From Chloroflexota bacterium (GTDB lineage: Bacteria; Chloroflexota; Dehalococcoidia; Lucifugimonadales; Lucifugimonadaceae), in contig PCAM01000028.1 in assembly GCA_002730555.1 (NCBI GenBank), forward strand, positions 62,001 through 126,000: a stretch of 64,000 bases of DNA. Reading direction: 5' to 3'. Made by a program: the position numbers and the translations under genes. The notes under the pieces are model-generated. The model worked only from the letters and a program-made list of their open reading frames with translations. It had not been told where the DNA came from and did no database searches. Shown here one piece after another: positions 34,707-43,469 of this stretch (the first letter of the stretch is position 1; every line of letters begins with the position of its first letter).

Positions 34707-35906
34707 CTAGACCCCTGTCACTTCCTTCAGGAAGTCGTAGAATGCCTTTTTTCGTGGCGTGTTGATGCGCCAGTTGATGGGCGGACACTGGTAGCCGTTT
34801 TCGTAGTCGCCATAGAACGGGGTCCCGCCTGCGCCTTCTGCCGGGTCGAAGTAACCCCATCCGGCGTGGCGTGAGATCGCCGCCGTCAGATTGTTCAGGG
34901 GTCGATCGAAGTGATAGTGGTCGTCCTCGTTGAACAGGATGGGCTTGGGCGTGTAGGTCGAAACGGCCCGGTGGTTGTCCACGACCTTCGATACATCGTT
35001 GGGGTCAACCAGCCCGTTGCCGTGCAGCAGGATGAAGTCGGACGACGCCACGGCCTCTGGTGATGCCGTGCTGCGGCGGGTCCAGCTCGTGCTGACCAGC
35101 AGACGGACCCCGTCCCGGGTCACGCCCTTCGCCAGGTCGATCAATTCGTGGATTCGGTCTTCTTTCAGGATCGGGTGCTCGTAGGTCGGGACGTTGACTT
35201 CGTTATTGATCTCGATCACGACGTTCGTGTAGCCCTTTTCCAGCACCCAGACGCACGTGTTAGTCACCGCCGCTTTTACCGCTTTCGTGTCGGTCAACCG
35301 CTCATCCTGTCCTTGGTAAAACAGGCCAAGAATGACGACCATGCCGTTCTCGTCTGCGGCGTCGATCAGGCGCTTGGCGCGGCCCATGAACGCGGGCTTC
35401 AAAGATCCATCGGCGTTAAACGCGCCGGAGATCCAGGGCTGGGACTCGATCTCAAGCAGCAGCCCTTTCCAAATGTCTTCGTCCTGTGCGCCCGGATGGT
35501 CGGCGTGGATGCGCTCCCGCAGCTCCTCTAGGTGTTCAGGATCACGCCGGTAGTAGCCAAGCGGTGAGCTGTTCTGCAGGTTGAAGGGCAGCGAATTGAT
35601 GCCGTGCGCTTTGTACTCGGGCAACATGGCGATCAGTTCGTTGGTGTTGCGGTCGGCATCCCACACCCCGGTGTCCGGGTACTTCCACAGGTCAGCGGTG
35701 ATCGGGTTGTCATCGTCGAAAATGGCGCTCGCCATTCGACTGTTCATGAGCAGTCCTTCGATGCGCCAGCCGCGGTACTCCCGGCCCGGGTATGTCACTT
35801 CACCGTTGATCAACCAGTCTTCGCCATCGATGGAGATCCGGGTGTTGCGCTGAGCCACAGGCGATCCCTGCCTTTCTTGTTGTCGGACGGACACTAGGTC
35901 CGGCAT
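34707..35906 (-). CDS. Glycoside-hydrolase-like (GH5/clan A) TIM-barrel protein
   Basis: The 399-residue frame (383 from GTG 35858, preceded by AGGCAGGGA, which I prefer) begins ISIDGEDWLINGE, the customary 'in this my own body' start of clan A glycosidases. Possible catalytic acid and nucleophile are in NVVIEINNEVN (Asn-Glu at the end of strand 4) and PILFNEDDHYHFD. There is no secretion signal, so it is cytoplasmic, which is odd for a GH5-like enzyme and suggests action on a small glycoside or a non-hydrolytic role. It is divergent from the hydrolase gene at 36017. The specific family needs a profile search. Confidence 0.65.
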   Translation of the reverse strand: MPDLVSVRQQERQGSPVAQRNTRISIDGEDWLINGEVTYPGREYRGWRIEGLLMNSRMASAIFDDDNPITADLWKYPDTGVWDADRNTNELIAMLPEYKAHGINSLPFNLQNSSPLGYYRRDPEHLEELRERIHADHPGAQDEDIWKGLLLEIESQPWISGAFNADGSLKPAFMGRAKRLIDAADENGMVVILGLFYQGQDERLTDTKAVKAAVTNTCVWVLEKGYTNVVIEINNEVNVPTYEHPILKEDRIHELIDLAKGVTRDGVRLLVSTSWTRRSTASPEAVASSDFILLHGNGLVDPNDVSKVVDNHRAVSTYTPKPILFNEDDHYHFDRPLNNLTAAISRHAGWGYFDPAEGAGGTPFYGDYENGYQCPPINWRINTPRKKAFYDFLKEVTGV

Positions 35907-36016
35907 TCATGAGGAATCGCCAGATTCGGTCGGGCCGTCCTATCCGGGGTATTGCGGGGGCACGTTATCCTACCGTTCCGCTTCCGCCCACCCCTGCCCA
36001 ACAGAAAGGCCGCTCA

Positions 36017-37765
36017 TTGCCGCTGGTTAAGACCGAGATCACCGTCGAGTACAACGTAGTCACCCCGATGCGGGACGGCACGATTTTGCGGGCCGATGTG
36101 TATCTGCCGGAGAAGGTGGCGCCGATAGGGGCGATGGGGGTGACCAACCGGAGTAACGGCTTGCCGACGCTCGTCTGCCGGACGCCGTACGACAAATCCC
36201 GGGAGCGCGACATCGTGCGCTACCGCGGGCTGGCGTCTAACGGGTACGCCGTTGTTGTGCAGGACAAGCGCGGACGATGGGAGTCGGACGGGCTGTATCG
36301 GCCGATGTACGGGTCTGAGTTTGACGACGCCGTGGACGGCTACGACACGATCGAATGGGTGGCCGAGCAGCCGTGGTCCAACGGCAAGGTCGGGACATTT
36401 GGCTACTCCTACCCGTCGTGGACGCAGTGGATGCTGGCACCGACCATGCCGCCGCACCTAGTGACGATGTTCGCCGGCGGGATGGGGCCGAAGACAACCG
36501 ACTGGGAGATGGGTGGCGTGTTCCGACCGGGGCGGGCGCTGCAATGGCTGCTGGGGCTGATAGCGCCGGACACGCAGAAGTGGCTGGACGAGGCGCAGGG
36601 GCCGACGACGATCGAGGACTACGACACCATTACGCGGGTCGCAAACCGGGAGAAGTGGCTCTGGTTCCTGCCCTGGAGCGAGCTGCCTCTTGAGGCGGTC
36701 GGGGGCTTGCGAGAGAGCTTCCAAGACTGGCTGCGGAACCATCACAAAGATCGGTTCGGCTTCATCGGCAACTTCTTTAAGATCGATCTTCCCGTCCATC
36801 ACCGCACGGGCTGGTACGACCGCCTGATCGCCACGACCGATATGTATGACCACATGATCAACGAGGCGCCTTCGGAGCACGCGCGCACCAATCAGCGGCT
36901 GTTCATCGGCCCTTACACGCATGCCAACGAGATGACGCGTGTGACCGGCGACATGGACTTTGGCCCGGATGCTGAGATCGACTGGGTGGAGCTGGCGACG
37001 CCGTGGTTCGATTACTGGCTCAAGGGTCAGCAGAACGGTGTGATGGACGGCGCTCCGATCAACATCTTTGTGATGGGCGCGAATAAGTGGCGTCGTGAGG
37101 AGGAGTGGCCGCCGGCACGGGCGGTGGAGACCGACTTCTTCTTGCACTCGGGCGGCGGGGCGAACACGCCGTCGGGCGATGGCGAGCTTTCTCTGGAAGG
37201 ACCGGGGTTGGAGGGTCATGACTCGTACATCTACGATCCGCGTGACCCGGTGATGAGCCTGTACCTGGCCAACGGGCAGGATGGGCCGTTCGACCAACGG
37301 ATGAACGCGTACCGGCGGGACATCCTTGTTTACCAGAGCGCGCCGCTGGAGCAGATGATCGAGGTGACCGGCAACCCGGTGCTACGGCTGCACGCTACGT
37401 CCGACGCGGTGGATACCGACTTCACGGTGAAGCTCATTGACGTCCACCCGGACGGCACTGCGATCAACCTTTGCTACGGCTTCCAGCGGGCTCGATTCCG
37501 AAACGGGCTTGATGAGCCGACCGAGTTGATGACGCCGGGCGAGGTGTACACCTTCGACCTGACGCTGCTTCCAACCAGCAACCTGTTCAAGCTCGGCCAC
37601 CGGATACGGATCGACATCTCGTCAAGCGACTACCCGAACCACGACCGCAACCACAACACCGGCGCGGACGACTGGCAAGACGCCGAGCTGAGGCCAGCGC
37701 GCCAGACCGTGTTCCACGACGCGACACGGCCATCTCGGATCACGCTGCCGGTGATTGAGGGTTAG
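36017..37765 (+). CDS. CocE/NonD family (X-Pro dipeptidyl-peptidase S15-like) hydrolase
   Basis: From TTG 36017 (AAAGG seven bases ahead) the protein has 582 residues; an upstream ATG at 35909 adds 36 unlike residues. It begins TEITVEYNVVTPMRDGTILR and has the S15 core with DKRGRWESDG and the nucleophile Ser in GTFGYSYPSW, an insertion cap, His in FIGPYTHANE, and the C-terminal jelly-roll X-Pro domain (TDFTVKLIDVHPDGTA, GHRIRIDISSSDYP). Such enzymes cleave esters, acyl-amino acids (cocaine esterase, glutaryl-7-ACA) or dipeptides. It is followed 10 bases later by an aldo/keto reductase gene, probably one operon. Confidence 0.88.
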   Translation: MPLVKTEITVEYNVVTPMRDGTILRADVYLPEKVAPIGAMGVTNRSNGLPTLVCRTPYDKSRERDIVRYRGLASNGYAVVVQDKRGRWESDGLYRPMYGSEFDDAVDGYDTIEWVAEQPWSNGKVGTFGYSYPSWTQWMLAPTMPPHLVTMFAGGMGPKTTDWEMGGVFRPGRALQWLLGLIAPDTQKWLDEAQGPTTIEDYDTITRVANREKWLWFLPWSELPLEAVGGLRESFQDWLRNHHKDRFGFIGNFFKIDLPVHHRTGWYDRLIATTDMYDHMINEAPSEHARTNQRLFIGPYTHANEMTRVTGDMDFGPDAEIDWVELATPWFDYWLKGQQNGVMDGAPINIFVMGANKWRREEEWPPARAVETDFFLHSGGGANTPSGDGELSLEGPGLEGHDSYIYDPRDPVMSLYLANGQDGPFDQRMNAYRRDILVYQSAPLEQMIEVTGNPVLRLHATSDAVDTDFTVKLIDVHPDGTAINLCYGFQRARFRNGLDEPTELMTPGEVYTFDLTLLPTSNLFKLGHRIRIDISSSDYPNHDRNHNTGADDWQDAELRPARQTVFHDATRPSRITLPVIEG

Positions 37766-37774
37766 GCTTCTCCG

Positions 37775-38713
37775 ATGGAATACAGAACACTTGGCCGGAC
37801 CGGCCTGAAGGTCTCGCTGCTTGGCTATGGGACAGGCGGATCGCGGAAGTTTGGGACGACTACGGGCGGAACGGCCGAGGGTCGACAGGCGTTTGTGCGG
37901 CGGGCGCTTGATCTTGGCGTCAACTTCTTTGACACGGCGGGTGGCTACGGGGAGTCGGAGACTTATCTCGGAGAGACGCTGGCCGGGGAGCCGCGGGATT
38001 CGTACGTCCTGGAGACGAAGTGGGACGGCGGCGCGTTTCTGAAGTGGGGTGGGATCGGGCTTACGGAGTCGGTGGAGCGCTCACTGGTTCGGATGCGGAC
38101 GGACCACGTTGATGTGTTCCTGTTCCACATGATCGACGCGCCCGTGTACGAGATACATCGTGACCGGTTCTATCCAGAGGTGGCGCGGCTAAAGGAGCAG
38201 GGCAAGATCAGGCACCTCGGATTCACGCAGACCATTAAGCGGGAGCCGAAGTTTGAGGGCGTGATGAAGGCGCTTGAGGGCGATCCCGGTCTCTGGGATG
38301 TGGTGATGTTGAAGTACGGGATCATGAACCAGTGGGCGGCTAAAGCGGCTCTGCCGCTGGCTAAAAAGCACGACATCGGCATCGTGAATATGGCTGTCGT
38401 GCGGACGACGCTGACTGACCCTGTCGCTATGCGTGAACGGTTGGACGAGTGGCGCGCCGACGGCACGATCTCCTCCGACGCCCTGAACGGTGATGCGCCG
38501 TTCGACTGGCTTGTGGACGGAGACGTGGGGTCTGTGGCCGAAGCTGCCTATCGGTTCGGCGCCGCACAGGATCCGATGAGTACGGTGCTGACCGGGACGT
38601 CGAATATCGAGCACCTTGAGGCGAATGTCGCCGCGCTGGAACGCGGGCCTTTGCCGGACGCGGATGCGGCGCGGCTGGTTGAGTTGCTGGGCGGGAGCTG
38701 GTCGCCGGATTAG
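37775..38713 (+). CDS. Aldo/keto reductase
   Basis: The 312-residue TIM-barrel protein has the AKR pattern: MEYRTLGRTGLKVSLLGYGT, the catalytic Asp and Tyr in FFDTAGGYGESE, Lys in LETKWDG and His in VFLFHMID. The C-terminal cofactor part is variant: STVLTGTSNIEHLEANV holds the usual P-loop-like GTSN-x-x-HL element. It would reduce a carbonyl with NAD(P)H. It starts 10 bases behind the CocE-like hydrolase and may act on the product of that enzyme. The substrate is unknown. Confidence 0.88.
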   Translation: MEYRTLGRTGLKVSLLGYGTGGSRKFGTTTGGTAEGRQAFVRRALDLGVNFFDTAGGYGESETYLGETLAGEPRDSYVLETKWDGGAFLKWGGIGLTESVERSLVRMRTDHVDVFLFHMIDAPVYEIHRDRFYPEVARLKEQGKIRHLGFTQTIKREPKFEGVMKALEGDPGLWDVVMLKYGIMNQWAAKAALPLAKKHDIGIVNMAVVRTTLTDPVAMRERLDEWRADGTISSDALNGDAPFDWLVDGDVGSVAEAAYRFGAAQDPMSTVLTGTSNIEHLEANVAALERGPLPDADAARLVELLGGSWSPD

Positions 38714-39174
38714 GCGGAAGGGGCTGATCGAGATCAACCCGTCTTCCTCCGTCATCCCCCTCTCCCACTGGGAGTGGGGGACGTGGGCGTATTGCCATTC
38801 GCCGCTACGGTGTGGTCGCGTTGGCAGAAGCAGAGACAGTCGCTGGCTTAGAAACGTGACGGGGCGCGTGCCGGGAGATCCTTCGCTTCCGGCTCAGGAT
38901 GACATTCGGGCCATTTCGTCATACGCGCAAGTGGTCATCGTGCCCACTGCCCCCTCGACGGACGCGCCAGATAATGGGATAGTCTGCCGCGGCATCGCAG
39001 ACGGAGCGGTTCGGTTGACGAGTGACCTGACCCGGTTGGTATGGTCCTGAAAACAACCGATCATCCGCTGCCGAGCATCGACTGGTTTTACGAGTAGCTC
39101 ACATAGTTTTGTAAGGTCCCAATAACAACTGATCACCCGCGCCGAGCATCGGCTAATTCCAAGGAGAGACGGAT
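38714..39174. repeat. Intergenic space: dispersed repeats and a duplicated 45-base element
   Basis: At 38756-38789 is a CCCCCTCTCCCACTGGGAGTGGGGG palindrome element; at 38785-38808 is GGGCGTATTGCCATTCGCCG; at 38878-38903 is CCTTCGCTTCCGGCTCAGG with ATGAC. Then two imperfect direct copies occur at about 39038-39085 and 39110-39156, with core CCGAGCATCGACTGG / CCGAGCATCGGCTAA and front AACAACCGATCATCC / AACAACTGATCACCC. They lie directly before the small gene at 39175 and could be a duplicated promoter or operator. Confidence 0.55.
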
Positions 39175-39348
39175 TTGGGAGCAATTCTTGCCCTGCCATT
39201 CAAGATCGTGATCTGGGCCGCCAAGAAGATCATCATCGGCATCCCGCTCATGATTGCGAAGTCGGCCATGATGGCGATACTCATGGCGTTGATACCCCTC
39301 ATCGTCGTCGCTGCTGCCATCTACTGGTTCGTCACCACCCAGATCTGA
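39175..39348 (+). CDS. Small membrane protein, 57 residues
   Basis: A TTG start at 39175 has a very good ribosome site (AAGGAG at 39161-39166, eight bases ahead). The product is 57 residues long and mostly hydrophobic: MGAILALPFKIVIW, then AAKKIIIGIPLMIAK, SAMMAILMALIPLIVV and AAAIYWFVTTQI. Two or three membrane-associated segments are separated by single or double Lys, which suggests a short hairpin in the membrane. Codon use has the high GC third positions of the neighbours in the non-hydrophobic parts. I recognise no family. The duplicated element just upstream may drive it, and the enolase-superfamily gene follows 54 bases later. Confidence 0.6.
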   Translation: MGAILALPFKIVIWAAKKIIIGIPLMIAKSAMMAILMALIPLIVVAAAIYWFVTTQI

Positions 39349-39402
39349 CGCAACGACCGTAACACCCATCCCCAGCGGAAAGGCTTATTCACGGGACCCC
39401 AA

Positions 39403-40488
39403 ATGAAGATCACCGATATCACCGTCAACCTGCTCACGACCGGCCGAACGCTTATCCGCGTCTTCACCGACGATGGCGTCACCGGCATCGCCGACGGCAG
39501 TCGCTCCGTCGCCATCACACGCGCGTATCTGGATGAAGTAGTTAAACCTCTGCTGGTAGGGCAGGAAGCGCTGCAACCAACCCGGCACTGGGAGACGCTC
39601 TCGCTCGGCAACGGCGATCGTGCGACTAGGCTGCCCCCGCAGATCGTTGGGTCGATCGACATCGCCCTGTGGGACATCATGGGCAAGGCCGCCGGCATGC
39701 CGCTGTCCGCACTGATGGGCGGCGCCGCTCGGAACGACATCCCGCTCTACTGGAGCCAGGGTAATGGTTGGGAAAAGACGCCGGAGCAGATGCTGCGTGA
39801 CGTACAGCGGGGCTACGAGCAGGGGTACCGGTTCTTCAAGGTGCGGATGGACTGGCGAGACTACCGGCAGGACGCTAACCCGGAGAATGATATTGCGATC
39901 TTCAGAATGGTCCGTGAGTGGTTGCCGGACGACTGCCCGCTCGGATTCGACGCCAACAACGCCTACTCGGTCTCGACCGCGATTATGCAGGGAAAGCGCC
40001 TCCAGGACATGGGCTGCGCACACTTTGAGGAGCCGCTGCCGCAGTACGACCTGCCCGGCCTGAAGCAGGTAGTGGACGCGCTGGACGTGCCGATTTCCAC
40101 GGGCGAGCAGGAGACTTCACGCTGGCGCTTCAGGGATTTGATCGACCAGGCGAACCCGGACATCCTGCAGCCCGACATCCTGAACATTGGTGGGATTTCA
40201 GAGGTGAAGCGGGTGTACGAGATGGCGGTGATTCGGAACAAGCCGGTCATGCCGCATAGCCCGGTTGCAGGGATCAACAGCGCCGCCTCGCTGCACGCGT
40301 ATTCAACGGTGGGCAACGCCATCCGTCCGCACGAGTTCTCTGACGAATTCTCGGGTGATCTCGGTTTGATTGCGGACCTTTTCAAGGAACCGATCATGCC
40401 GGATGAGGGGATGATCCATCTGCCGGACCGGCCGGGCCTTGGGCTTGAGCTGGACGAGGATGCGCTTGCGAAGGCGATTGTGGAGTAG
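39403..40488 (+). CDS. Enolase-superfamily sugar-acid dehydratase/racemase-like (MR/MLE subgroup)
   Basis: The 361-residue protein has the capping domain (MKITDITVNLLTTGRTLIRV) and the TIM barrel with metal ligands Asp183 (GFDANNAY), Glu209/210 (HFEEPLPQ) and Glu235 (STGEQE). It also has a Lys146 in FFKVRMD and His285 in VMPHSPVAG at the positions of the acid/base pair of mandelate-racemase-type enzymes. Such enzymes abstract a proton alpha to a carboxylate, so a sugar-acid dehydratase or racemase is likely. A related gene lies at 42065. No kinase or aldolase lies nearby to fix the substrate. Confidence 0.88.
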   Translation: MKITDITVNLLTTGRTLIRVFTDDGVTGIADGSRSVAITRAYLDEVVKPLLVGQEALQPTRHWETLSLGNGDRATRLPPQIVGSIDIALWDIMGKAAGMPLSALMGGAARNDIPLYWSQGNGWEKTPEQMLRDVQRGYEQGYRFFKVRMDWRDYRQDANPENDIAIFRMVREWLPDDCPLGFDANNAYSVSTAIMQGKRLQDMGCAHFEEPLPQYDLPGLKQVVDALDVPISTGEQETSRWRFRDLIDQANPDILQPDILNIGGISEVKRVYEMAVIRNKPVMPHSPVAGINSAASLHAYSTVGNAIRPHEFSDEFSGDLGLIADLFKEPIMPDEGMIHLPDRPGLGLELDEDALAKAIVE

Positions 40489-40627
40489 GGAGCATCAGCA
40501 GCCTCCTCGTTGGGGAGAGGAGGCTGGACGTGGGTCGCGGTGTAGCGAGACGATTAACCATCCCCCTGACCCCTTCCTACATTGGGAGGGAGCAACTTGG
40601 AACATCCCTCGATACGCGGATCAGCAA

Positions 40628-41710
40628 ATGACATCAGACAGCCAGGTCAGCGACGCGGCTCTACAACTGCATCGGCGTTCGCTGGTGGTCGACACGCACA
40701 TCGACACCATCACGCACTTGATGGAGCGCCACCCGGACTTTGGCGTGCGCCTTGAGGCGGGGCACGTGGATATTCCGCGGTTGCGTGAGGGCGGCGTCGG
40801 CGCGGCGTTGTTTGCGATTTGGTTGGACGACGATGTGTACGACGAGCCTGGTTCACTCAAGTACGTTTTGAAAGGCATCGACCTTATGCGGCGGACTGTT
40901 GACGCGCACGCCGATACCCTGGAGATCGCCTACACCGGCGACGACGTGGAGCGCATCTACAGAGAAGGCCGGATAGCGGTGCTGCTGACGGTCGAGGGCG
41001 GCAACGCCATATGTAGCGATCTCGCCGTCCTGCGGGAGCTGCACCGCGCCGGGATAAGGTCCATCACGCTCACCTGGCAGTACGCCACGCCGTGGTGCGA
41101 CTCCTGCAACGATGAACCACACGGCGGGCTGACACCACTTGGCAGCGACATCGTCAGAGCTATGGGGCAAATCGGCATGCTGCCCGACGTGTCACACATC
41201 TCGGACCGTGCCTTCTACGACGTGCTGGAAGCCGCCGAAGCCCCGGTATTCGCCTCGCACTCCTCATGCCGATCTTTGCAGGACGCCAAACGCAATATGA
41301 CGGACGACATGATCGTGGCGCTCGGACAGGCCGACGGCGTGATCAACATCAACTTCGCCTCGCCCTTTATCGGCGGCCCGGCCCACCCGCCATTTGTGCC
41401 GATGCTCAAGCCGGAGCGCTCGCGTTTCCGGGACCAGTTTGAGCGCATCCATCAACCGGACGACAGGCCCGGAGCGCCCATGGACAGGTTGCTGGACCAC
41501 TTCGATCTCGCCGTAAAGCTTGCCGGAGCGGGCCATGTCGGCATCGGGTCGGACTACGACGGCGTGTCGTCGGTACCGATCGGCATGGATCACATCGGTC
41601 GGTTGCCAAATCTCACCCGCGGCCTGTTACAACGGGGCCACGACGAAAACACGGTTACGAAAATGCTCGGCGCAAACAACCTGAAGCTGTTCAAACAAAC
41701 CTTACGTTAG
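40628..41710 (+). CDS. Membrane dipeptidase (renal dipeptidase family, M19)
   Basis: From ATG 40628 the protein has 360 residues and the M19 plan: LVVDTHIDTITH (zinc His24 and Asp26), LLTVEGGNAI with the bridging Glu, ITLTWQYATPWCDSC, PDVSHISDRAFYDVLE and APVFASHSSCRSL (zinc His residues), and HVGIGSDYDGV. It hydrolyses dipeptides, often with D-residues. There is no signal peptide, so it should be cytoplasmic. Frames starting further upstream include repeat sequence and are not supported. It sits between two enolase-superfamily genes, a context that recalls dipeptide epimerase/dipeptidase pairs for use of peptidoglycan or D-peptides; this link is inferred. Confidence 0.88.
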   Translation: MTSDSQVSDAALQLHRRSLVVDTHIDTITHLMERHPDFGVRLEAGHVDIPRLREGGVGAALFAIWLDDDVYDEPGSLKYVLKGIDLMRRTVDAHADTLEIAYTGDDVERIYREGRIAVLLTVEGGNAICSDLAVLRELHRAGIRSITLTWQYATPWCDSCNDEPHGGLTPLGSDIVRAMGQIGMLPDVSHISDRAFYDVLEAAEAPVFASHSSCRSLQDAKRNMTDDMIVALGQADGVININFASPFIGGPAHPPFVPMLKPERSRFRDQFERIHQPDDRPGAPMDRLLDHFDLAVKLAGAGHVGIGSDYDGVSSVPIGMDHIGRLPNLTRGLLQRGHDENTVTKMLGANNLKLFKQTLR

Positions 41711-41727
41711 ACATCGGAGACACCGGA

Positions 41728-41934
41728 ATGCCGCTGACCTTTTTCAACGACTGGACCTTTGGCGCCATCAAGGGCGATCAGGTCGTGGACCTGACCGAAC
41801 CGACCTCTCACTTCACGGTGATCAAGCCCCAGGACCAGCTCGAGGCGGTCATCACCCACTGCGACCAGGTTCGGGGCGATCTGGAATCGCGTACCGCCTT
41901 GCAAGACGGCGTGGCGCTGGCCAGGGGAGAGTGA
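41728..41934 (+). pseudogene. Fumarylacetoacetate hydrolase family, N-terminal fragment
   Basis: The 68 residues PLTFFNDWTFGAIKGDQVVD, LTEPTSH and so on match the beginning of FAH-family proteins (F-N-D-x-x-x-G, then V-V-D-L). These proteins normally continue for about 200 more residues with the metal-binding catalytic barrel. Here the frame stops at 41934, followed by a short palindrome (CCTCTCCTTGGGAGAG) and then the next gene. The catalytic part is therefore gone, probably by deletion at the repeat. It is not expected to be active. Confidence 0.65.
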
Positions 41935-42064
41935 AGGGTAAAAGCGGTCCTCTCCTTGGGAGAGAGAAGATTCAGGTGTGAGTCGTGAGGCGGCGATGCG
42001 AAATTGTTCGCGACCGCGATTTTCAACAATACGTAACCAAGACGAGGCTACCAGAAAGAGACCC

Positions 42065-43237
42065 ATGTCCAAGATTACGTCCGTTAAAGCGATCCCGATG
42101 TCCGACCCGGTGCCGCTCGAACGGCAACACCGCAACGATCTTGGCACCAAGGTCAAGAGCGACGCTACACTCATCGTTCTCGAGACCGACGACGGCCTGA
42201 AGGGCCTCGGCGCTTCGCTCGGCAACCCGGAGGTCGTGGCGGCGCTTGTCGAGTTCGATCTCGGCCCCGCGGTGATCGGCGAAGACCCGCTTTTCTCCGA
42301 GCTCATCTGGGAGAAGATGTACAACGGATCCCGCTGGAAACCGGCTCTTGAGCGCGGCAATTCGCAGCCCCAGGACGGCCGCCGGGGCGTCACCGTTGAG
42401 GCCATTTCCGGGGTCGACCTGGCGGTGTGGGACGTGAAGGCGCAGATACTGGGCGTCCCGATCTATCAGGCTCTTGGCGCCGTCCGTGACAACGTCCGTG
42501 GCTATGGCAGCGGCGGCTGGGCACCCGGCGATGAGGCCGAAGCGGAGATGGCCGGGTACGCCGCAAAGGGGTTTGACGCCGTTAAAATGCGGGTCGTTGG
42601 CGGCGATGGATTTTCGCTCAAGAACGCGGAACGACGGATCGCTGCTGCGCGACGAGGCATCGGCCCCGACGTGGAGCTGATGCTGGATGCGCACGGTGCA
42701 TTTGCGGTCTCGACCGCTATCCAACTGGCGAAGATGATGGAGAAGTACGACGTGGCTTGGTTCGAGGAGCCGATCTCCCCGGACGATCACGCAGGTCTTG
42801 GATACATTCGTAAGGCGACCACAACCCCCATAGCGACCGGCGAACGCGAGTTCACGCGCTTCGATTTCCAGTCGCTATTCGACAACCAGGCCTGCGACAT
42901 CGCACAGCCGGATATCGCACGCGCTGGCGGCTACACGGAGATCAGGCGGATCAGCGCTCTGGCCTCTGCACGCGGCGTTCGTGTGGCGCCGCACGCCTGG
43001 GGCATGGGCGTGCTGTTCGCTGCTAGCATCCACGTGGCGATGTCGACCCCGAACTGCCACATCTTGGAGGTCAGCCAGGGCTACATGCCGATGATGAACG
43101 ACCTGTTCAACGAGCCGTACGACATCCGCCCGAACGGCCGGGTGTACGCGCCGCCGCCGCCGGGACTGGGCTTCACGCTGCGAGACGACGCGTTGGAACG
43201 CTTCAAGTACGTCCCAGGCCCGGAATACGTGTTCTAG
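42065..43237 (+). CDS. Enolase-superfamily protein, second paralog
   Basis: From ATG 42065 (AGAAAGAG ahead) the protein has 390 residues. The capping domain begins ITSVKAIPMSDPVPLER, and the barrel carries Lys174 in FDAVKMRVVGG, Asp208 (MLDAHGAF), Glu234/235 (WFEEPISPDD), Glu260 (ATGEREFTRFD) and His310 (VRVAPHAWGMG). This set corresponds to the mandelate racemase group with Lys and His on opposite faces of the active site. It is about 30 residues longer than the paralog at 39403. A sugar-acid or hydroxy-acid dehydratase/racemase is likely. The FAH fragment directly before it suggests an older catabolic operon. Confidence 0.88.
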   Translation: MSKITSVKAIPMSDPVPLERQHRNDLGTKVKSDATLIVLETDDGLKGLGASLGNPEVVAALVEFDLGPAVIGEDPLFSELIWEKMYNGSRWKPALERGNSQPQDGRRGVTVEAISGVDLAVWDVKAQILGVPIYQALGAVRDNVRGYGSGGWAPGDEAEAEMAGYAAKGFDAVKMRVVGGDGFSLKNAERRIAAARRGIGPDVELMLDAHGAFAVSTAIQLAKMMEKYDVAWFEEPISPDDHAGLGYIRKATTTPIATGEREFTRFDFQSLFDNQACDIAQPDIARAGGYTEIRRISALASARGVRVAPHAWGMGVLFAASIHVAMSTPNCHILEVSQGYMPMMNDLFNEPYDIRPNGRVYAPPPPGLGFTLRDDALERFKYVPGPEYVF

Positions 43238-43308
43238 CAGGCATTCGCAGGCGATCGCCTGGGTTATTTGGATGGCGTCGGCGTTGGATCGCGTGTGCGC
43301 GTTTGATT

Positions 43309-43411
43309 CCGTCATTCCCGAGTAGTCGGGACTCCAGAGGCGGTTTCCGTGATTCGGGTCCGTGATCGCGCAATTGGCGGTTTCTGGACTCCCACCTGCA
43401 TGGAAATGACG
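43309..43411. repeat. Inverted repeat of the 'cgtcattcccg' type
   Basis: CGTCATTCCCGAGTAGTCGG and GACTCCAGA (43310-43338) are answered by TCTGGACTCCCACCTGCATG and GAAATGACG (43382-43411). The arms are inverted and imperfect, with about 43 bases between. A partial relative occurs at 17541. It fills the gap before the nicotinate phosphoribosyltransferase gene. Confidence 0.55.
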
Positions 43412-43469
43412 ATGTCGGCGGTAGGTGTCGTGTGCGCGATCGTAAACCTCTATCGCTAAACTGCCTCTG

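Noticed and set aside
41707-42405. 232-residue minus-strand frame
   Set aside because: Antisense shadow of the second enolase-superfamily gene and of the FAH stub.
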